Shown in pieces: positions 1 to 11,503 of a stretch of 64,000 bases of DNA; position 1 is the stretch's first letter, and each line of letters starts with the position of its first letter. The position numbers and the translations under genes are program-made. The notes under the pieces were generated by a model, which made no database searches, was not told the DNA's origin, and was given only the letters and a program-made list of their open reading frames with translations. The stretch is from positions 43,450,429 through 43,514,428 of the forward strand of contig OX485804.1 in assembly GCA_950295325.1 (NCBI GenBank). The letters run 5' to 3'. Source of the DNA: Polytrichum commune (taxonomy: Eukaryota; Streptophyta; Polytrichopsida; Polytrichales; Polytrichaceae).

Positions 1-849
1 AAGCAAAATCCAAAGCTAAAAAGTCATTGTTGCCACTCCCCATACTTCCTCTCATGTGGCAACCACTTGCTCATGTGAACCAATGCTATTCATCCAACTC
101 ACTGCCGTTCATGCAAGTTTCCTCCCGTGTGGTTTGGGCCTAAACCAACAGTGGACTGTGGGAAGAAGAGGCAAGGTGTCTTGGATCCTGCCTGACATAA
201 TAAGACTTGTAAAACCTCCCACAAGACTTAACTATGACTCCGTGGCCGCCTTTTAATTGGGCACCCATTCATCGAATGGCACGTGGACCCTAGTGGCCTC
301 ACGTTTTCCTTCCTTTGACGTGCACCTGCCTTGAACTCATGCTCCAATCACACCAAAATTTTGTTCGGTTCCAGTCGTGAAATTGTTGGGGATTATGTTG
401 AGAAATAGATGTTGGTCCACCACTTTTCACCCTATTTACAGTCAAGGATGCTGACGGATGGTGTCAGAAGTGGCTGGTGTGATCAACCTCTCATCACCAC
501 CGCTCCGGCCAATCAGAGAACTGGTAGTCCCAACATGAAGATGCTAGTGTATTGTAGCTTGACACCATATACCACCCAATTCCATCCAATTGCATTCGAT
601 GCCAACATCAATCCATTCCATGTCAATGTCCACCATAAACTAAACCCCCTTCCTGGGACCCAACCAGGGGGTTGGCCCTCAACGTCAATCCACGTTGGCA
701 ACCCCTAACTAATCAACTGGAACACGTTTCACGTATTACTTTAACATGGTCATTTTTAATTTTGGTGACCTTGTGTAAAACAAAGTGGGGCCGCCTCTCA
801 TTTCTCAATCAATAAGAGGTTTTAGAAAGCGGCGGTCATGGTCACTAGT
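1..849. other. Non-coding stretch, nothing recognised
   Basis: No open frame here has protein-like composition or a recognisable motif. Short frames at 56-256 and 409-708 look like chance. No tRNA, long repeat or clear transposon end was seen. Confidence 0.5.
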
Positions 850-2603
850 CACTACACCATATATGATATTTAGTGTTTGATTATATTTTGTGTTGTTACC
901 ACTCTATACTACTCAACACTAATCTTCAATTCTTTGACAATTAGTGTTAGACATAAATGCGCTGCCACCTTCCCTATTGTCATCACCTCCTTTCCTGTGA
1001 AACACTCTTCTTCGATCGGTTCAAGAATCTCTCACTCTCGCTCTCTTCCTCCTCACTTCCTTAAGCTCCCATTCAACCAAAACCCTCGCGATTTTCTTCA
1101 AAAGATCACCATTGCAACGCCTTTTTTACTCGCTAGCTTGGGAGCTATCTTATTACTAAACCAGTGGAAGAAATTGGAGACCAGGGGTTCGGTTCGGGTG
1201 GATTTGCGAGGTGAAATTGAAGACGGTTTTGATTGAAGGTAGGTGCCTCCTTTTTGCAGAGTCATAGCATGAACGTTATAATTCCTTGAATGTCTCTTTA
1301 TTTACATGAATCACAAACGAGCACACATATAGTGGATTATCCTCAGTTCCTGGAGACTTATAGAGCGAATCTGGAAGAAATGCTCATGCTTGGGCTGGGA
1401 GGTTGATCGTAAGGAGACATCACATTCAAAGCTTCGAATTTCTTTTAGTTTTGCACGTTATCTAAGTGGAGTGACATCAACAAACATCTGCCGAATATAG
1501 TCGCTAAGAAAGACTGGGCTTCAGCCTTCGCGTCCGATCGACGCACACCGAAAGTTTCGACATTCAAGCAGTCAACCTGCGGGGGATGCTGCTTTGTATT
1601 CTGTATCTGTTCTTGAATTTCTTTCGACTTTCTCCCCCGGGGTGGCAACTAGTGCAAAATGATTTATAATAGATAATCCATCCATGTTATCCTTGTACAT
1701 TCATATCAAAGAACAATTTTACAGAACTTAGAATGGAGTGATGTAGTGCACATTGAGACCGTCCATAATACGCAATAATTTTTTGATTTGAACATGTCTA
1801 TGTATTATAATACATCAATAACTTGAAAATAATGTGGACTTTCTCTTGGACAAGGGGGCTCGTTCATAATCTGGTCTCCCACATACCTAATTATAATTTA
1901 GATAATCTACAAAAAAAATTGAAGATAATCTGGATTATTTTGGCTTGCGAACCCTAACCCTAACTCTCTTCCCGACTTCTCTCGGTGGCTTCTCTCCCAC
2001 TTCTCTTTTGAAACTCTTGAATCCAAATAATTCGAAACATAATCTAGATTATATGTACAATTATGTGTACATGATCTATGCCTTTGTGAAGTTTTTGGGC
2101 GAGCACCCCTGTAATTATTTGTTTGAGTTGCCACCCCAGGCTTTCTCCTTGATTCTTAGATGTGCATGCAGTGCGTGTAGATATGAATCGTCTCAACGTA
2201 GTCTTTCAAAGGCTAATAGTGGGAGTGCTGATGACATGTGTTGGTGTGTCTATTTGTCTGCGCTTGGAATTGAAGAGTTTGAGACGGTTTTGTGGTTGAG
2301 AGGAGGAGGCATGGGAGGGAAGTTTTTGTTGTAGGTGGTGAAAGGTGTGGAGCAATGGTGGGGGTTAACTTAGAAGTGAGGTTTTAGCAGGACGTTGTTG
2401 AGCTATGAGGTGGATACGGTGGGATTTTTTTTCATCTCCTTACTAACACTAAATTCGTGCATGTAACTTCCACATATTATCATAGTTGATATGTAGTGTT
2501 CGAGTTTACATTTAATGTTACTTACTTTCATAGGGTTAGTGATGTTTAGTGTATGCATTCGTATTTAGTGTATCAAACACTAGATATCATATTTAGTGTA
2601 GTG
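850..2603. mobile_element. Possible CACTA-like non-autonomous DNA element
   Basis: The left end begins CACTACACC and the right end finishes with the inverse GTAGTG. Beyond these, both ends share an imperfect inverted repeat around GATATTTAGTGTTTGA (left about 868-885, right about 2565-2603). Short TTAGTGT or ACACTAA motifs recur near both ends (850-960 and 2430-2600), as in CACTA subterminal regions. No transposase is visible inside. The flanking trinucleotides (AGT left, TAA right) do not match, so a 3-bp target duplication is not supported. A frame at 877-1236 ending near a possible donor is not convincing as a gene. Confidence 0.35.
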
Positions 2604-3295
2604 TAAACATGACCTAACTTTATGGTACATATAAAAACATACAGTTTAATTATGCACTTGTCCGCCTCCGACACAAGGATCTTTCTTGATTTCAAGTTAC
2701 TGAGCATGTATTAAACGTGTAGTGCACAAGGTCTAAGTTATGGTATGGGAACTTTATGTGGCCACCTTCTCAACACCCCTTGGGGTATTTTTGTCCAAAT
2801 GCTATTATTTGGAAGGGTGGATGAGGATGCAAATGAAGTCTAAGGGATATATAACAAGGCTTGTGGTTAAAGATTGACATTGAAAGACACGTGTTATAAT
2901 GAGATTGGACTATGCCTCAAACCACAAATATGATTACACTAGGTTCAATTATTAACACAAGTGGGAGGGAGCTTATGTATTTACTTGAAGGGCTACATAG
3001 TTTTCACTTTGATCTCTTATAACTTATGCATCTGAAGTGTGATTTTAGAACTTGAAATGGTAGACTTTGCAATTTACAGTTGTTGCTAAGATGCATTAAA
3101 CATTTCCCCATCTGAATCCAACAACTAAATTCGTATGTGAAGAACTTGGAAGGCGATACCCATACTTACTCCTTACCCGACTTGAAATCATTTCCTTCAC
3201 GACAACCTGTCACAAACCTCCAAAACCTGCCATCAAACTAGTTTCCACTATACCATACTCTCGAAATGGTACTACGTTCTCGGATGATTTCTACT
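2604..3295. other. Non-coding stretch, nothing recognised
   Basis: No coding frame, RNA gene or repeat end was found between the CACTA-like candidate and the first LINE tail. Confidence 0.4.
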
Positions 3296-3299
3296 AATG

Positions 3300-3490
3300 A
3301 TGCTTACATGCTACCGGTTATTATCAATGGCTACTAGTTACTAAACGTAGTGTTTACTCCTTGCAAAGGGTGAAGTAGTTTCACTTCTAACGTCATTATC
3401 CTTTAAGGTGTGGCCAAGGATGTTTAACAAACACTCACTTTATTCACTCCAACCTCCTTCAGAGACCATAGTTTTTCTTCTTCCTTTCCC
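3300..3490 (+). repeat. Solitary 3' tail of the dual-endonuclease LINE
   Basis: This stretch matches, with divergence, the 3' untranslated ends of the LINE copies at 5757-5936 (plus) and 56840-57030 (minus). The shared blocks are an ATGCTACCGGTTA-like start, TACTCCcTGCAAAGGGTGAAGTAGT, a GGCCAAGGATG-like block and a TTCTTCTTC end. No coding part is attached, so it is a strongly 5'-truncated insertion or a remnant. Confidence 0.6.
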
Positions 3491-3697
3491 TCACACTTAA
3501 ATGCCCCAAATCCCCAATTTCAATGCCCTCATATTTGAAGGTCCAAATCTCAATAAATAGCTTAAAGTCTTTTTACTTGTAGGCTCGTTATTGATTGAGA
3601 TTCTATGGGGAAAATGACATTGTAAAAAGATGCATGCCTAACTTATAAATTAAAAATATTACCAAAGCAAGTAACCTCATTAGGGTGAGCTGCCAAT

Positions 3698-5382
3698 TTG
3701 TTGCGCTTAGCATGTGAAGTGGCTTACACTACCCTCCAAATACCCACATCATTCCACACACCGGCACCGCCTACACCTATAAACACCTTAGTAAATAGAA
3801 GCAAGAAATGGTCCCAACTTATATACCCGCCCCCCCATCCACCTACAAACCAAACTTCTAACACTCCCATATACACGAATCAAGACATATGCCTACCCCT
3901 CAAATACCACCCACAATTTTGCTATTACACGGATGGATCATTCATGCCACCCAAAGAAATAACCAGAGGGCATTGGAGAAGAGAAAAAGCAGGGTATGGT
4001 ATATATAACCCTTTCAAAAACCTCAAAATCACAGAAAGACTACCCGGACTCCAAAATATACTTAGGGCGGAACTTATGGCTATGCACCACACCCTCCACC
4101 TCCTCACTACCACATACCGGAATGAACCGGCACATATCTTTACAGATTGTCTCAATGTCTTATACCTCCTGAACACGCAAACTAAACACCCAACACTACA
4201 CAATAGCCACCCGGATAAAAAGATACTAGAATCCATAGTTAAGATGCTGCAATCCCGCACACAAACCACCACACTACACAAAGTCAAAGCCCACACAAAC
4301 ATTCAAGGTAACGAACAAGCCGATAAATTAGCAAAATTGGGTTGTGAATTAGAACATAGAGACGCTATAGCCACACATGAGCATGCGCACCCCACGCCAT
4401 ACTACCTCCAAAAAGACTGGTGGCATTCAATGCAAGAAACACCAGACAAAGGCCCCATCCGGCACCTTGGCAAATACATCATCAAACACGATAAAAAACA
4501 CAACCTATCCATTCTAGCAACCCAAACACATCAATTACATAAATGGCTTGATAACAAAGATATCGACAAAACATTATCAAATGACTTTTGGACCAACCCG
4601 GTTATCTCAGACAAGCAAAAAACATGCTTAGTAAAATTCCGAACCGGACAATACATGGGACAAGCTAGAAAACAACTCTTTTTTGGTAGAATTGCATACC
4701 CATCCCATACATGTAACATTTGCAACTCATTAGAAGCGGATACATGGCTACATATACTCCTTAAGTGCAAACAACAACACATCCACGCACTAATTACAAA
4801 AAGGCATAACAAAGCGGTATGGGAAATACGCAAACTTCTTGTCTCAAATAAAATAACAAGACACTACATACTCATGAACGCAGGTACAATGAACTACCCC
4901 AAGACAACACAGTACCAACATGGTTACTACCCTGTACATGTGGTACCCAAAGATGTCATTGTAACGCTAGACTCAAACCCGACATTCTATGCATTATAGG
5001 ACACCCTTACAATTCCCCACCACCAGAAGCACCCACACCAGAAATCACAGTTCAATTTATAGAATTCACATATTGTAACGACAAATTCTCCACTGAAACC
5101 ATAAATCAAAAAATCACAAAATATCAACCACTCATAAATAATATCATCGCAAAGGGTTGGAACGTAGCCCCACTTATTGTATTAGCATCTGGTGCTCGAG
5201 CCACAACTCACATCCCCTCAATGAACGAACTTGAAACAAAGCTTAAACTCCCCACATCACAAATTAGGAACACATTCAAACAACTTAACATAATTGCCAT
5301 ACAATATGCACACTCAATATTAATCCACAAAAGACGAATAGAAAATAAACAACCCATCACAGACCTACAAAACCATAACTAA
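3698..5382 (+). pseudogene. LINE polyprotein C-terminus: RNase H, CCHC knuckle, RLE nuclease (frameshifted)
   Basis: The first frame runs 3698-4999. Its RNase H domain shows the four acidic residues: D79 in YYTDGSF, E125 in LRAELMAMHH, D150 in IFTDCLN and D209 in EQADKLAKLG. RNase H removes RNA from the RNA/cDNA hybrid during target-primed reverse transcription. Next comes a zinc knuckle C339-x2-C342-x9-H352-x4-C357. A frameshift near 4888 moves the true frame. In the shifted frame, 4890-5382 encodes a second cysteine cluster (CTCGTQRCHC), then KPDILCIIGH, IEFTYCND and K..KYQPLI. CCHC followed by PD...E...K..KY is the signature of the restriction-like endonuclease of R2-type and Dualen-type LINEs. 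The minus-strand copy keeps the same order in one frame at 57190-57645, which supports the reading. Almost certainly inactive here because of truncation and the frameshift. Confidence 0.75.
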
Positions 5383-5760
5383 AAGTAGAGAGGGGTAGTG
5401 GTCAGACCACTAGTTATTAAGTTACCACCTATAGCTCAGAAAGGCGGGGAATAGCCGACTGGTTGGCATAACTTTCCTGCCTATGATTAACTCACTTGCA
5501 GCACCAAGTCAAAGTGTATTGCACTAACACGCTCAGACGGATTCAACGCGAATCGAACCCGGACCGTATTAATACAACACGCACGTCCTTAGCCAACCAA
5601 CCTTGGAACCATGACTTGGCGACCAACAACACAATCAACCATCATTTATACTCAAACAAATACGCACGCTTCTCGTCTCAAACAAAGTAGCAAAACCCAC
5701 ACAATTCTAAATTAAAACCCATGCACCCCACACACCACCCTCCCCCCCCCCCCCCCCCGG
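5383..5760. repeat. LINE 3' UTR segment with possible tRNA-derived insert and C tract
   Basis: This interval is absent from the reverse LINE copy. It carries an A-box-like TAGCCGACTGGTTGGCATA near 5453-5471. About 90 bases on, a B-box-like GGTTCGATTCG lies on the opposite strand (near 5548). The two boxes do not face the same way, so it is not a standard tRNA gene or SINE. It ends in an approximately 20-base C run. Confidence 0.25.
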
Positions 5761-5980
5761 TTCAACCGGTTAAAACATCAGTTACTAACATAGTGTCTAC
5801 TCCCTGCAAAGGGTGAAGTAGTATTACACCCAACGCCGCTACCCTGGGGTACGGCCACGGTTGTCCTACGAACAGACACTTTATTCACTCCGGTCCCTAA
5901 TAGGGACCGGAGTTCTTCTTCTTCAAGACTACAATATACAGTTAGTACTCACAGACCTCCATAATTATGAACTTACGTCA

Positions 5981-6570
5981 ATGAATGAGGAGAACTGATG
6001 GCTAGTTACAGATGAAGCGATTGAGTTTGAGAAATAAACGGTTAAAGTTCAAGACTTCAGGAAAATTACCGAACATTTTAGAGGAGCATATGGAATATAC
6101 CAATGTTGGATTTGATATATAGTTGAATGCATGGTATCAATAATAATCAACATCAATGATGGTATCAAAGAACCTATCTATGTGTATCAAAATTGTAATA
6201 TTAGTCAAATATTGATATTTGGTTGGTATATCAAGGTGAGAGAATCTTTGTATACCCGAGTTATTATTAGGTCAATACTATTCTAAACCATACTGATACT
6301 AGGGTGATTTCACCTAGATAGGAAAGTTCTTGCATGATATATAAACTTGAATGATATCAAAAACAAAAATACCATCAAATATCCATATCCTACTGGTATC
6401 AAAAAGTGTGAAATCCTCATTATAGATACTCAAATGGTATCAAAAAAAGATGATATCATTCCGACACTAGAACATAACTTAAATTAAGAAAGAAAAATTG
6501 TAAGATCAAAACATATATCTGGCTAGACTTGAACACACTAGGATTTTGACTGATTATGCCCAAAAATCTC
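5981..6570 (+). repeat. Dispersed repeat copy 1, split by an insertion
   Basis: Flanks 5981-6098 and about 6480-6570 align with uninterrupted copies at 7917-8125 and 22171-22395. Shared landmarks include ATGAACGnGGAGAACC, GAGAAATAAnCGGTTGAAGTT and ATTTTnACTGATTATGCCCA. The interior 6100-6478 is missing from the other copies and is therefore inserted DNA. Its ends are loosely inverted (AATGTTGGATTTGATAT left; inverse TAGTGTCGGAATGATAT right), and its interior is full of ATATCA/GGTATCAA words. Confidence 0.5.
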
Positions 6571-7916
6571 CCTAGATACATACTCACATTTTACTCTAAC
6601 TTGTTATGTGTATTTCAAAGTGAGAGAACTGCTACATCTAAAATATATTGTTAAGATATTGCAAAACCATTGGAAGTTCATATGAAGTTGACAACGGGAC
6701 CACCAAATTCATGAACTACACTAAATAGTCGTATTGGTGTGGGCCACATTAATTTTCTAGAGCCCACATTAATTCGAACCTACGTAAAATCTCTAGTTCT
6801 AAATTGGTGTGGATCACAATAATTATTTACCTAGGAAATTGAATGTTTATTTTAAGTTACTTTGGATAGTAAATACCAACCCATATTTTATTAAGGTGTT
6901 GGTCGGAAGTCTCAAGGAAGACAAAGGGGAAGATCTTGGGTCTTGGACCAAGGTTATTTCTACCATGACTAGGCCAGTAGAGTGGCCAATGTTGATTATC
7001 ATACCCTTTTTCAATGTGCTCTCCATGTTTGTTTGATGTTACTTGTAAGGTAGAAGCTGGCTAATGTGGGGGAGGTAGCCATGGTAATTGGAAATCTAGC
7101 CATAGTTGGTCATTACCCTCTATATAGCACCATAAACTTGACAAACACATATATTTGTATGCTCGATCACCTTGCTAATGTAACCTCGGTCATCCTCCCC
7201 ATCACATGTTTATATCAGAACGAACTTCATGAGGATTTGAATTGTCAGAGGTAGGCTTCCATATACAATGTTTAGTAGTGACATGGGAGAGTAGTTTTGT
7301 TCCAATGGCCCTTTGTCCGGTGGGCACTGGATCATTAACATTACGAACATACACTTCATTCATGCCGGCCTTGAAAGAGGTCCGGAGTTTCTATTTATTT
7401 ATCTGGTTAGTAATGTTTAGCCTCATCAAACCATTAGGAAAAAAAGTGGACTCACTCTTGAAGGCAAATTTACCCAAAAGGAAGGTGCTAGGAATCACAC
7501 AATAGATATCATTATGTTCCTCATGATATTTTCTTGTCAATGACAATGTGATCTTAAAATCATTTGCAATAACTTCTCTTTTATGTAGAACAAAAATTGA
7601 ACTCTAGAAAACTTATTTTCTGGATGATCTATTGAAACCAAAATATGCTCTAGGAAGTTAAGGGTTAATCCACCTTAATACTAAATGCACTATGTTCAAT
7701 TTCTGGACCTACATGGCACCTTATATGCCATCACATACTCAAGCACGGGTTTGGAGGTCGTGGACAAATGGCGTGACGCCAACATGGACTTACTGCACCC
7801 GGGTACTTGTCCTCAACAATGATAGGAAGTTGACAATGTCGAATTTGTCTGTGACCTATATTAGTTAGACTCGACAAACACATTGCTAAGTACATTAGGA
7901 GGTTGAATTGTTCAAG
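6571..7916. other. Non-coding stretch
   Basis: Small open frames (for example 6809-7036 and 7242-7505) show no domain, and codon use looks random. No RNA gene or terminal repeat was recognised. Confidence 0.4.
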
Positions 7917-8125
7917 CCATGATCAATGAACGCGGAGAACCGACTGCTAGTTACAGACGAACCGGTTGAGTTTGAGAAATAAATGGTTGAAGTTCACGAC
8001 TTCAGAAAAATTACCCATCATTTTAGAGAAATCTATGGAATATACCTCACATTAATACAGAAAGACCGAAAGATCACAACATGTTACCGGTTGGACTTGG
8101 AGACACTTGGATCTCAACCGATTAT
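7917..8125 (+). repeat. Dispersed repeat copy 2
   Basis: An uninterrupted member of the three-copy family also seen at 5981-6570 and 22171-22395. It starts near ATGAACGCGGAGAACCGACT and ends near ATTATGTGCAAAA. No coding capacity is apparent. Confidence 0.55.
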
Positions 8126-9009
8126 GTGCAAAAACCGGCCCGCACTCTGGTCGCAATTGAAAATTTTGAAAATTTTGATTCTGTCTTCAAATGGCCTGCT
8201 TCAAATTGCTTCCTTCCTGCCCAAAAGTCAATGATGAGGAATGGGCCAAATGCTTATTGTCATGCACCCAAACATCGTTCAACTCTATTATCAATACGTT
8301 ACTTTAGAAACCTAGAACCAGCACTCGTTGTGTGGTTGAGATCACTTCGCGGATCGTGGGCGTCCTGGAGATGTGGTGCAAACCTGCAAATCACTTTGCA
8401 CAATGCGCAGGATGAAGCATGACGAAACATGGGTTTCCGACCCCATTCGACAATTCACCCTCTTGGGCGATATTAAATCGTGGTCGAAGAGGCGCTTGAG
8501 CTGGAGATTCTGTCACTCAAGGGGTTGGGCACAATTGGAGGTGCTTACAAGGCACAAATCATAGATTTCAGACTCCAAAAAACCACCCTCGAATCGAGAA
8601 AGTGACGAGCAAGCCACGATCGGAGGCCATTTTAACTCAGTTCGACGAACTTACACCCCGACGTCAAATCAACATGGGTCCAACCTGCAATCGTTTACTT
8701 GGACCTTGCAATTGTAAGCGGACCAGCTCATTATCGTCGAGACACAATGTATGATACTCAAAAGAATTGAGTTGTTTCCTACTCACTGATTGGAATCACG
8801 GCTTGGGTGTCACCAAGTTGTAGCTGCAAAGTTTGAGTGGAAGTCATTATTGTTGCACTTGTGTGTGCAGATCTCTACACATCTTACTTTGAGAATTGAG
8901 TGGATCCTCTTTTCATCCTTAGTGAAAGTGTTGTCATGCATGCACGCACAAATCGGGGACGCCACAAGATCGGGGAGATCTCATTGAAAGCTGCTGAAAA
9001 ATGGGATTA

Positions 9010-9160
9010 ATCACTATATTCGTTAATTTGAGACTTTCTCTTGTCTCAAATTAATATATGGAATTTCTCTTCTCCAATATCTGTGTGAATTTATCCATGT
9101 TCTTATATTTGTAACTGTCTCAAAATGCCAAAAAAGTCCCAAATTAAGGAATATAGTGAT
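9010..9160. mobile_element. Foldback MITE, 151 bp
   Basis: Terminal inverted repeats ATCACTATATTCgTTAATTT (left) and the inverse of AAATTAAgGAATATAGTGAT (right) are flanked by ATTA on both sides (9006-9009 and 9161-9164), compatible with a TTA/TAA-type target duplication. The left arm also contains a short internal hairpin (TTTGAGAC ... GTCTCAAA, 9027-9050). Non-coding. Confidence 0.6.
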
Positions 9161-9164
9161 ATTA

Positions 9165-10776
9165 TATTGATCACTTTATAATTATGTTGCACCAACATCT
9201 GCTGAACTTCATGGCGCCTTGGAAAGGATCCCTTCACCAATGCTAACATATGTATATTTTGTGCTATGTTTTAGATCATACTTCCAATCTACCACAAAGG
9301 CCACAACTGGAAGCCATGCGTGGCACTTGCAAGGGTTCCTGACTAGGATTTAAGTATATTTGGATTTATGCATGAATTTGGGATAATTTCAATCATCAAT
9401 ATGACGTACATTAGATCGTAAAACTACACAAATATGGTGGTTGACGAACACGCAATACAAACATTCAAAGTTTTGGTCGTTGTGTCGTTGCTTTTCTTAT
9501 TGTCGTTTGATGTTTATGTCCCCACAAAGTGCACATCCCTTATTATTTTTGGATAAAATGATAACTTGTCCAAATATACTTGAATGTCAATTTCCATCCT
9601 GTTCATGTCACGGTTGTTTTATGTGCTCAAAATGAGAGTTTGATCAAGAAGACCCCTACACTTCTTGTAACGAAAATTTCTAAACAAAAAATCCATGGTG
9701 CCTCTAATGGGCCTCCAATTCTCCCCCTATCATTGGTTATTAATAAGGACCACCTCCAACAGGAGGCAGTAGCGCACTTGTCTCATAGCCTTGCTCAGTA
9801 TACCACTCCGGGTTCACATACGAACTCGCGGCTATGATCAAGGTGAAGCATCCCTCATTCACACCAACCTAGAGACATGGTGTCATCTCTCGCTTCTGGT
9901 GACAAATGCAGAGATTTTTTTATTTTTTTTCCAAGCTTGATGGATGCAGGTTGGGACATACAAATTCATGGTGGGAAGGACATGATCAAGTGCACAATAT
10001 TATGCAAAGCCTTACGTTTAGGTGAGGAGTTCACAGCTACGCTTTGAGTGAACGAATCGGGCATCGGCACATAACAATGCCACCAATTTAGGATGAGATG
10101 TATTAATATTCGATTTTAGTCAAACTTCAGTCTTGTTGGAAATGTGTATCATGTTCACCGGCAAGTGTTTTTCTGCAATCACAGGTATGGAAGGTGCAAT
10201 TTGACATTACATGGAAGAACTTGGGAGTTCATAGACCAACAAGTTGATGCAGATTTGATGCCTGCTGCTGCAGTATGGTATGAAGTGCAGAGTTTGCATA
10301 ATTTGAAGTTGGTCGGAGGTGGCCAATGTTTCACATTCGCCAAGATATCAACATTTGCATGGGGCAATAGAATTATCCGTAAAGTCTCTCAAAGAGGGAT
10401 GAAACCTCTGGACTTGAGAAAACTTGCTATTAAGAGCTCGTTAGTTCGTTGTGTATTGGAGCCTATTTTGATAGTTGGGTGTGAATTTTGGGACCTCCTT
10501 TTTCCATCTCTCAAACTTTGAGAGTTTTAGTATCTAAAATAGGGTATGTGCATGGGACTTGCCAATCTAAACCCCATATTGACCTATGGAAGGCTAGCTT
10601 GGCCCACCTATGGGACAAGCTGGAAAGTCGGTGTTTAATAACCCGACACCATTCTTTGTGTATGGTGATCTAAGCATTAAGAAAAAAATATGTGACATTG
10701 TGTCAATTTTCATAAACTTGAGGTTTGGGACTAAACCCATGGTTTCATCTTCTTTACTTTACAAATACCTCTAATG
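9165..10776. other. Non-coding stretch with one doubtful open frame
   Basis: The frame 10144-10521 (plus) starts near a possible acceptor (CAATCACAG at 10176-10184) and has somewhat protein-like composition. It has no recognisable motif and no partner exons, so it is not called a gene. The rest is AT-rich with no identifiable feature. Confidence 0.35.
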
Positions 10777-10796
10777 TACCCTTGATAAATTCAATT

Positions 10797-10889
10797 GGTA
10801 GAAGTTGGAGAACATGAAATCCAAACCCAATAACTCTCTCACCTTACCTAAGTTATTGGGTTTGGATTTCATGTTCTCCAACTTCTACC
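10797..10889. repeat. Perfect 39-bp inverted repeat with a 15-base loop
   Basis: Left arm 10797-10835 and right arm 10851-10889 are exact reverse complements, from GGTAGAAGTTGGAGAACATG outward-in. The loop is 10836-10850. Partial pairing continues outside the arms (ACCCTTGAT at 10778-10786 with ATCAAGGGT at 10895-10903). Its transcript would form a near-ideal double-stranded stem. It may be a young foldback element, an inverted duplication or a small-RNA precursor. A diverged half-copy of the arm occurs near 17413-17447. Confidence 0.85.
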
Positions 10890-11418
10890 GATTGATCAAG
10901 GGTGCATTTCTCTCTCACCTTACCTAAACTCAATAAGTGATGAAATGTTCATGACATCTTTTCTCCTTGTCTACCACCTAAACACAATGGCTTTGAATAT
11001 GAGCTCTTTTTTGGAGTCACCTCTATGACCCCAACATAGTTCTTGTCACTAGTCTTGAATGCATGAGCTAATTATGGCCATGTCAGGAATGGCAAAGCAT
11101 ATCACCTCGGGGACCACATGCGGGTAAATGTTCTCATTTTACCAGTTATTACACACATTCAATTCTCTAATGTTCCGATGTTTCAATGTTTTAGAGTTTT
11201 GCAAGAACTCAAGGCACTTGATTGTTAACTTAATTTGGGATGCTTGAAAATAAAACATTTGTGTGAGAATGATATTTTGATGTTGCAGAAATGCAAGTGA
11301 GGTTGGTGGGATTTTAACTTGTGTCTATTTCCTCCCAAGCTTTATTCCAACTATGCTATCCACATATTCTTAAGGGAGATGATGGGAATTTTCCCACTTT
11401 TATATAATGATAAAGAGC

Positions 11419-11489
11419 AAGGTGGGAGTGGATTTTGATGTTCCCCTCCGTGAAACATCTTGGGGAACATCAAAATCCACTCCCACCTT
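11419..11489. repeat. Perfect 28-bp inverted repeat with a 15-base loop
   Basis: Left arm 11419-11446 (from AAGGTGGGAGTGGATTTTGA) and right arm 11462-11489 are exact reverse complements. They are separated by 15 bases, with imperfect pairing continuing outward to about 11405 and 11503. The architecture matches the hairpin 600 bp upstream, although the sequence differs. Confidence 0.85.
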
Positions 11490-11503
11490 ATTCTTCATTA
11501 TTG

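Larger units (their letters stand above)
3690..5936 (+). mobile_element. 5'-truncated LINE with RNase H and restriction-like endonuclease
   Basis: A truncated non-LTR retrotransposon holding the C-terminal half of its polyprotein (3698-5382), a 3' untranslated region and a terminal TTCTTCTTCTTC tract near 5915-5928. The composition is strikingly C/A-rich on the coding strand, a signature shared with the copies at 23.7-28.6 kb and 56.8-59.4 kb. The 5' end is estimated from where coding similarity to the copy at 58.4-58.7 kb starts. The untranslated segment 5383-5757 has no match in the reverse copy and may include an inserted element. It also holds an approximately 20-base C tract. Confidence 0.8.

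Noticed and set aside
877-1236. 119-codon frame with a possible splice donor
   Set aside because: No domain, no partner exon, and it lies inside the CACTA-like candidate. Evidence too thin for a gene.
1948-1966. Telomere-like CCCTAACCCTAAC
   Set aside because: Only two units, and not the usual plant CCCTAAA repeat. Most likely chance or an ordinary CT-rich leader.
5453-5560. tRNA gene from A-box and B-box like words
   Set aside because: The two boxes are on opposite strands and the region does not fold as a cloverleaf.
10144-10521. 125-codon frame after a possible acceptor
   Set aside because: Protein-like composition but no motif and no neighbouring exons.
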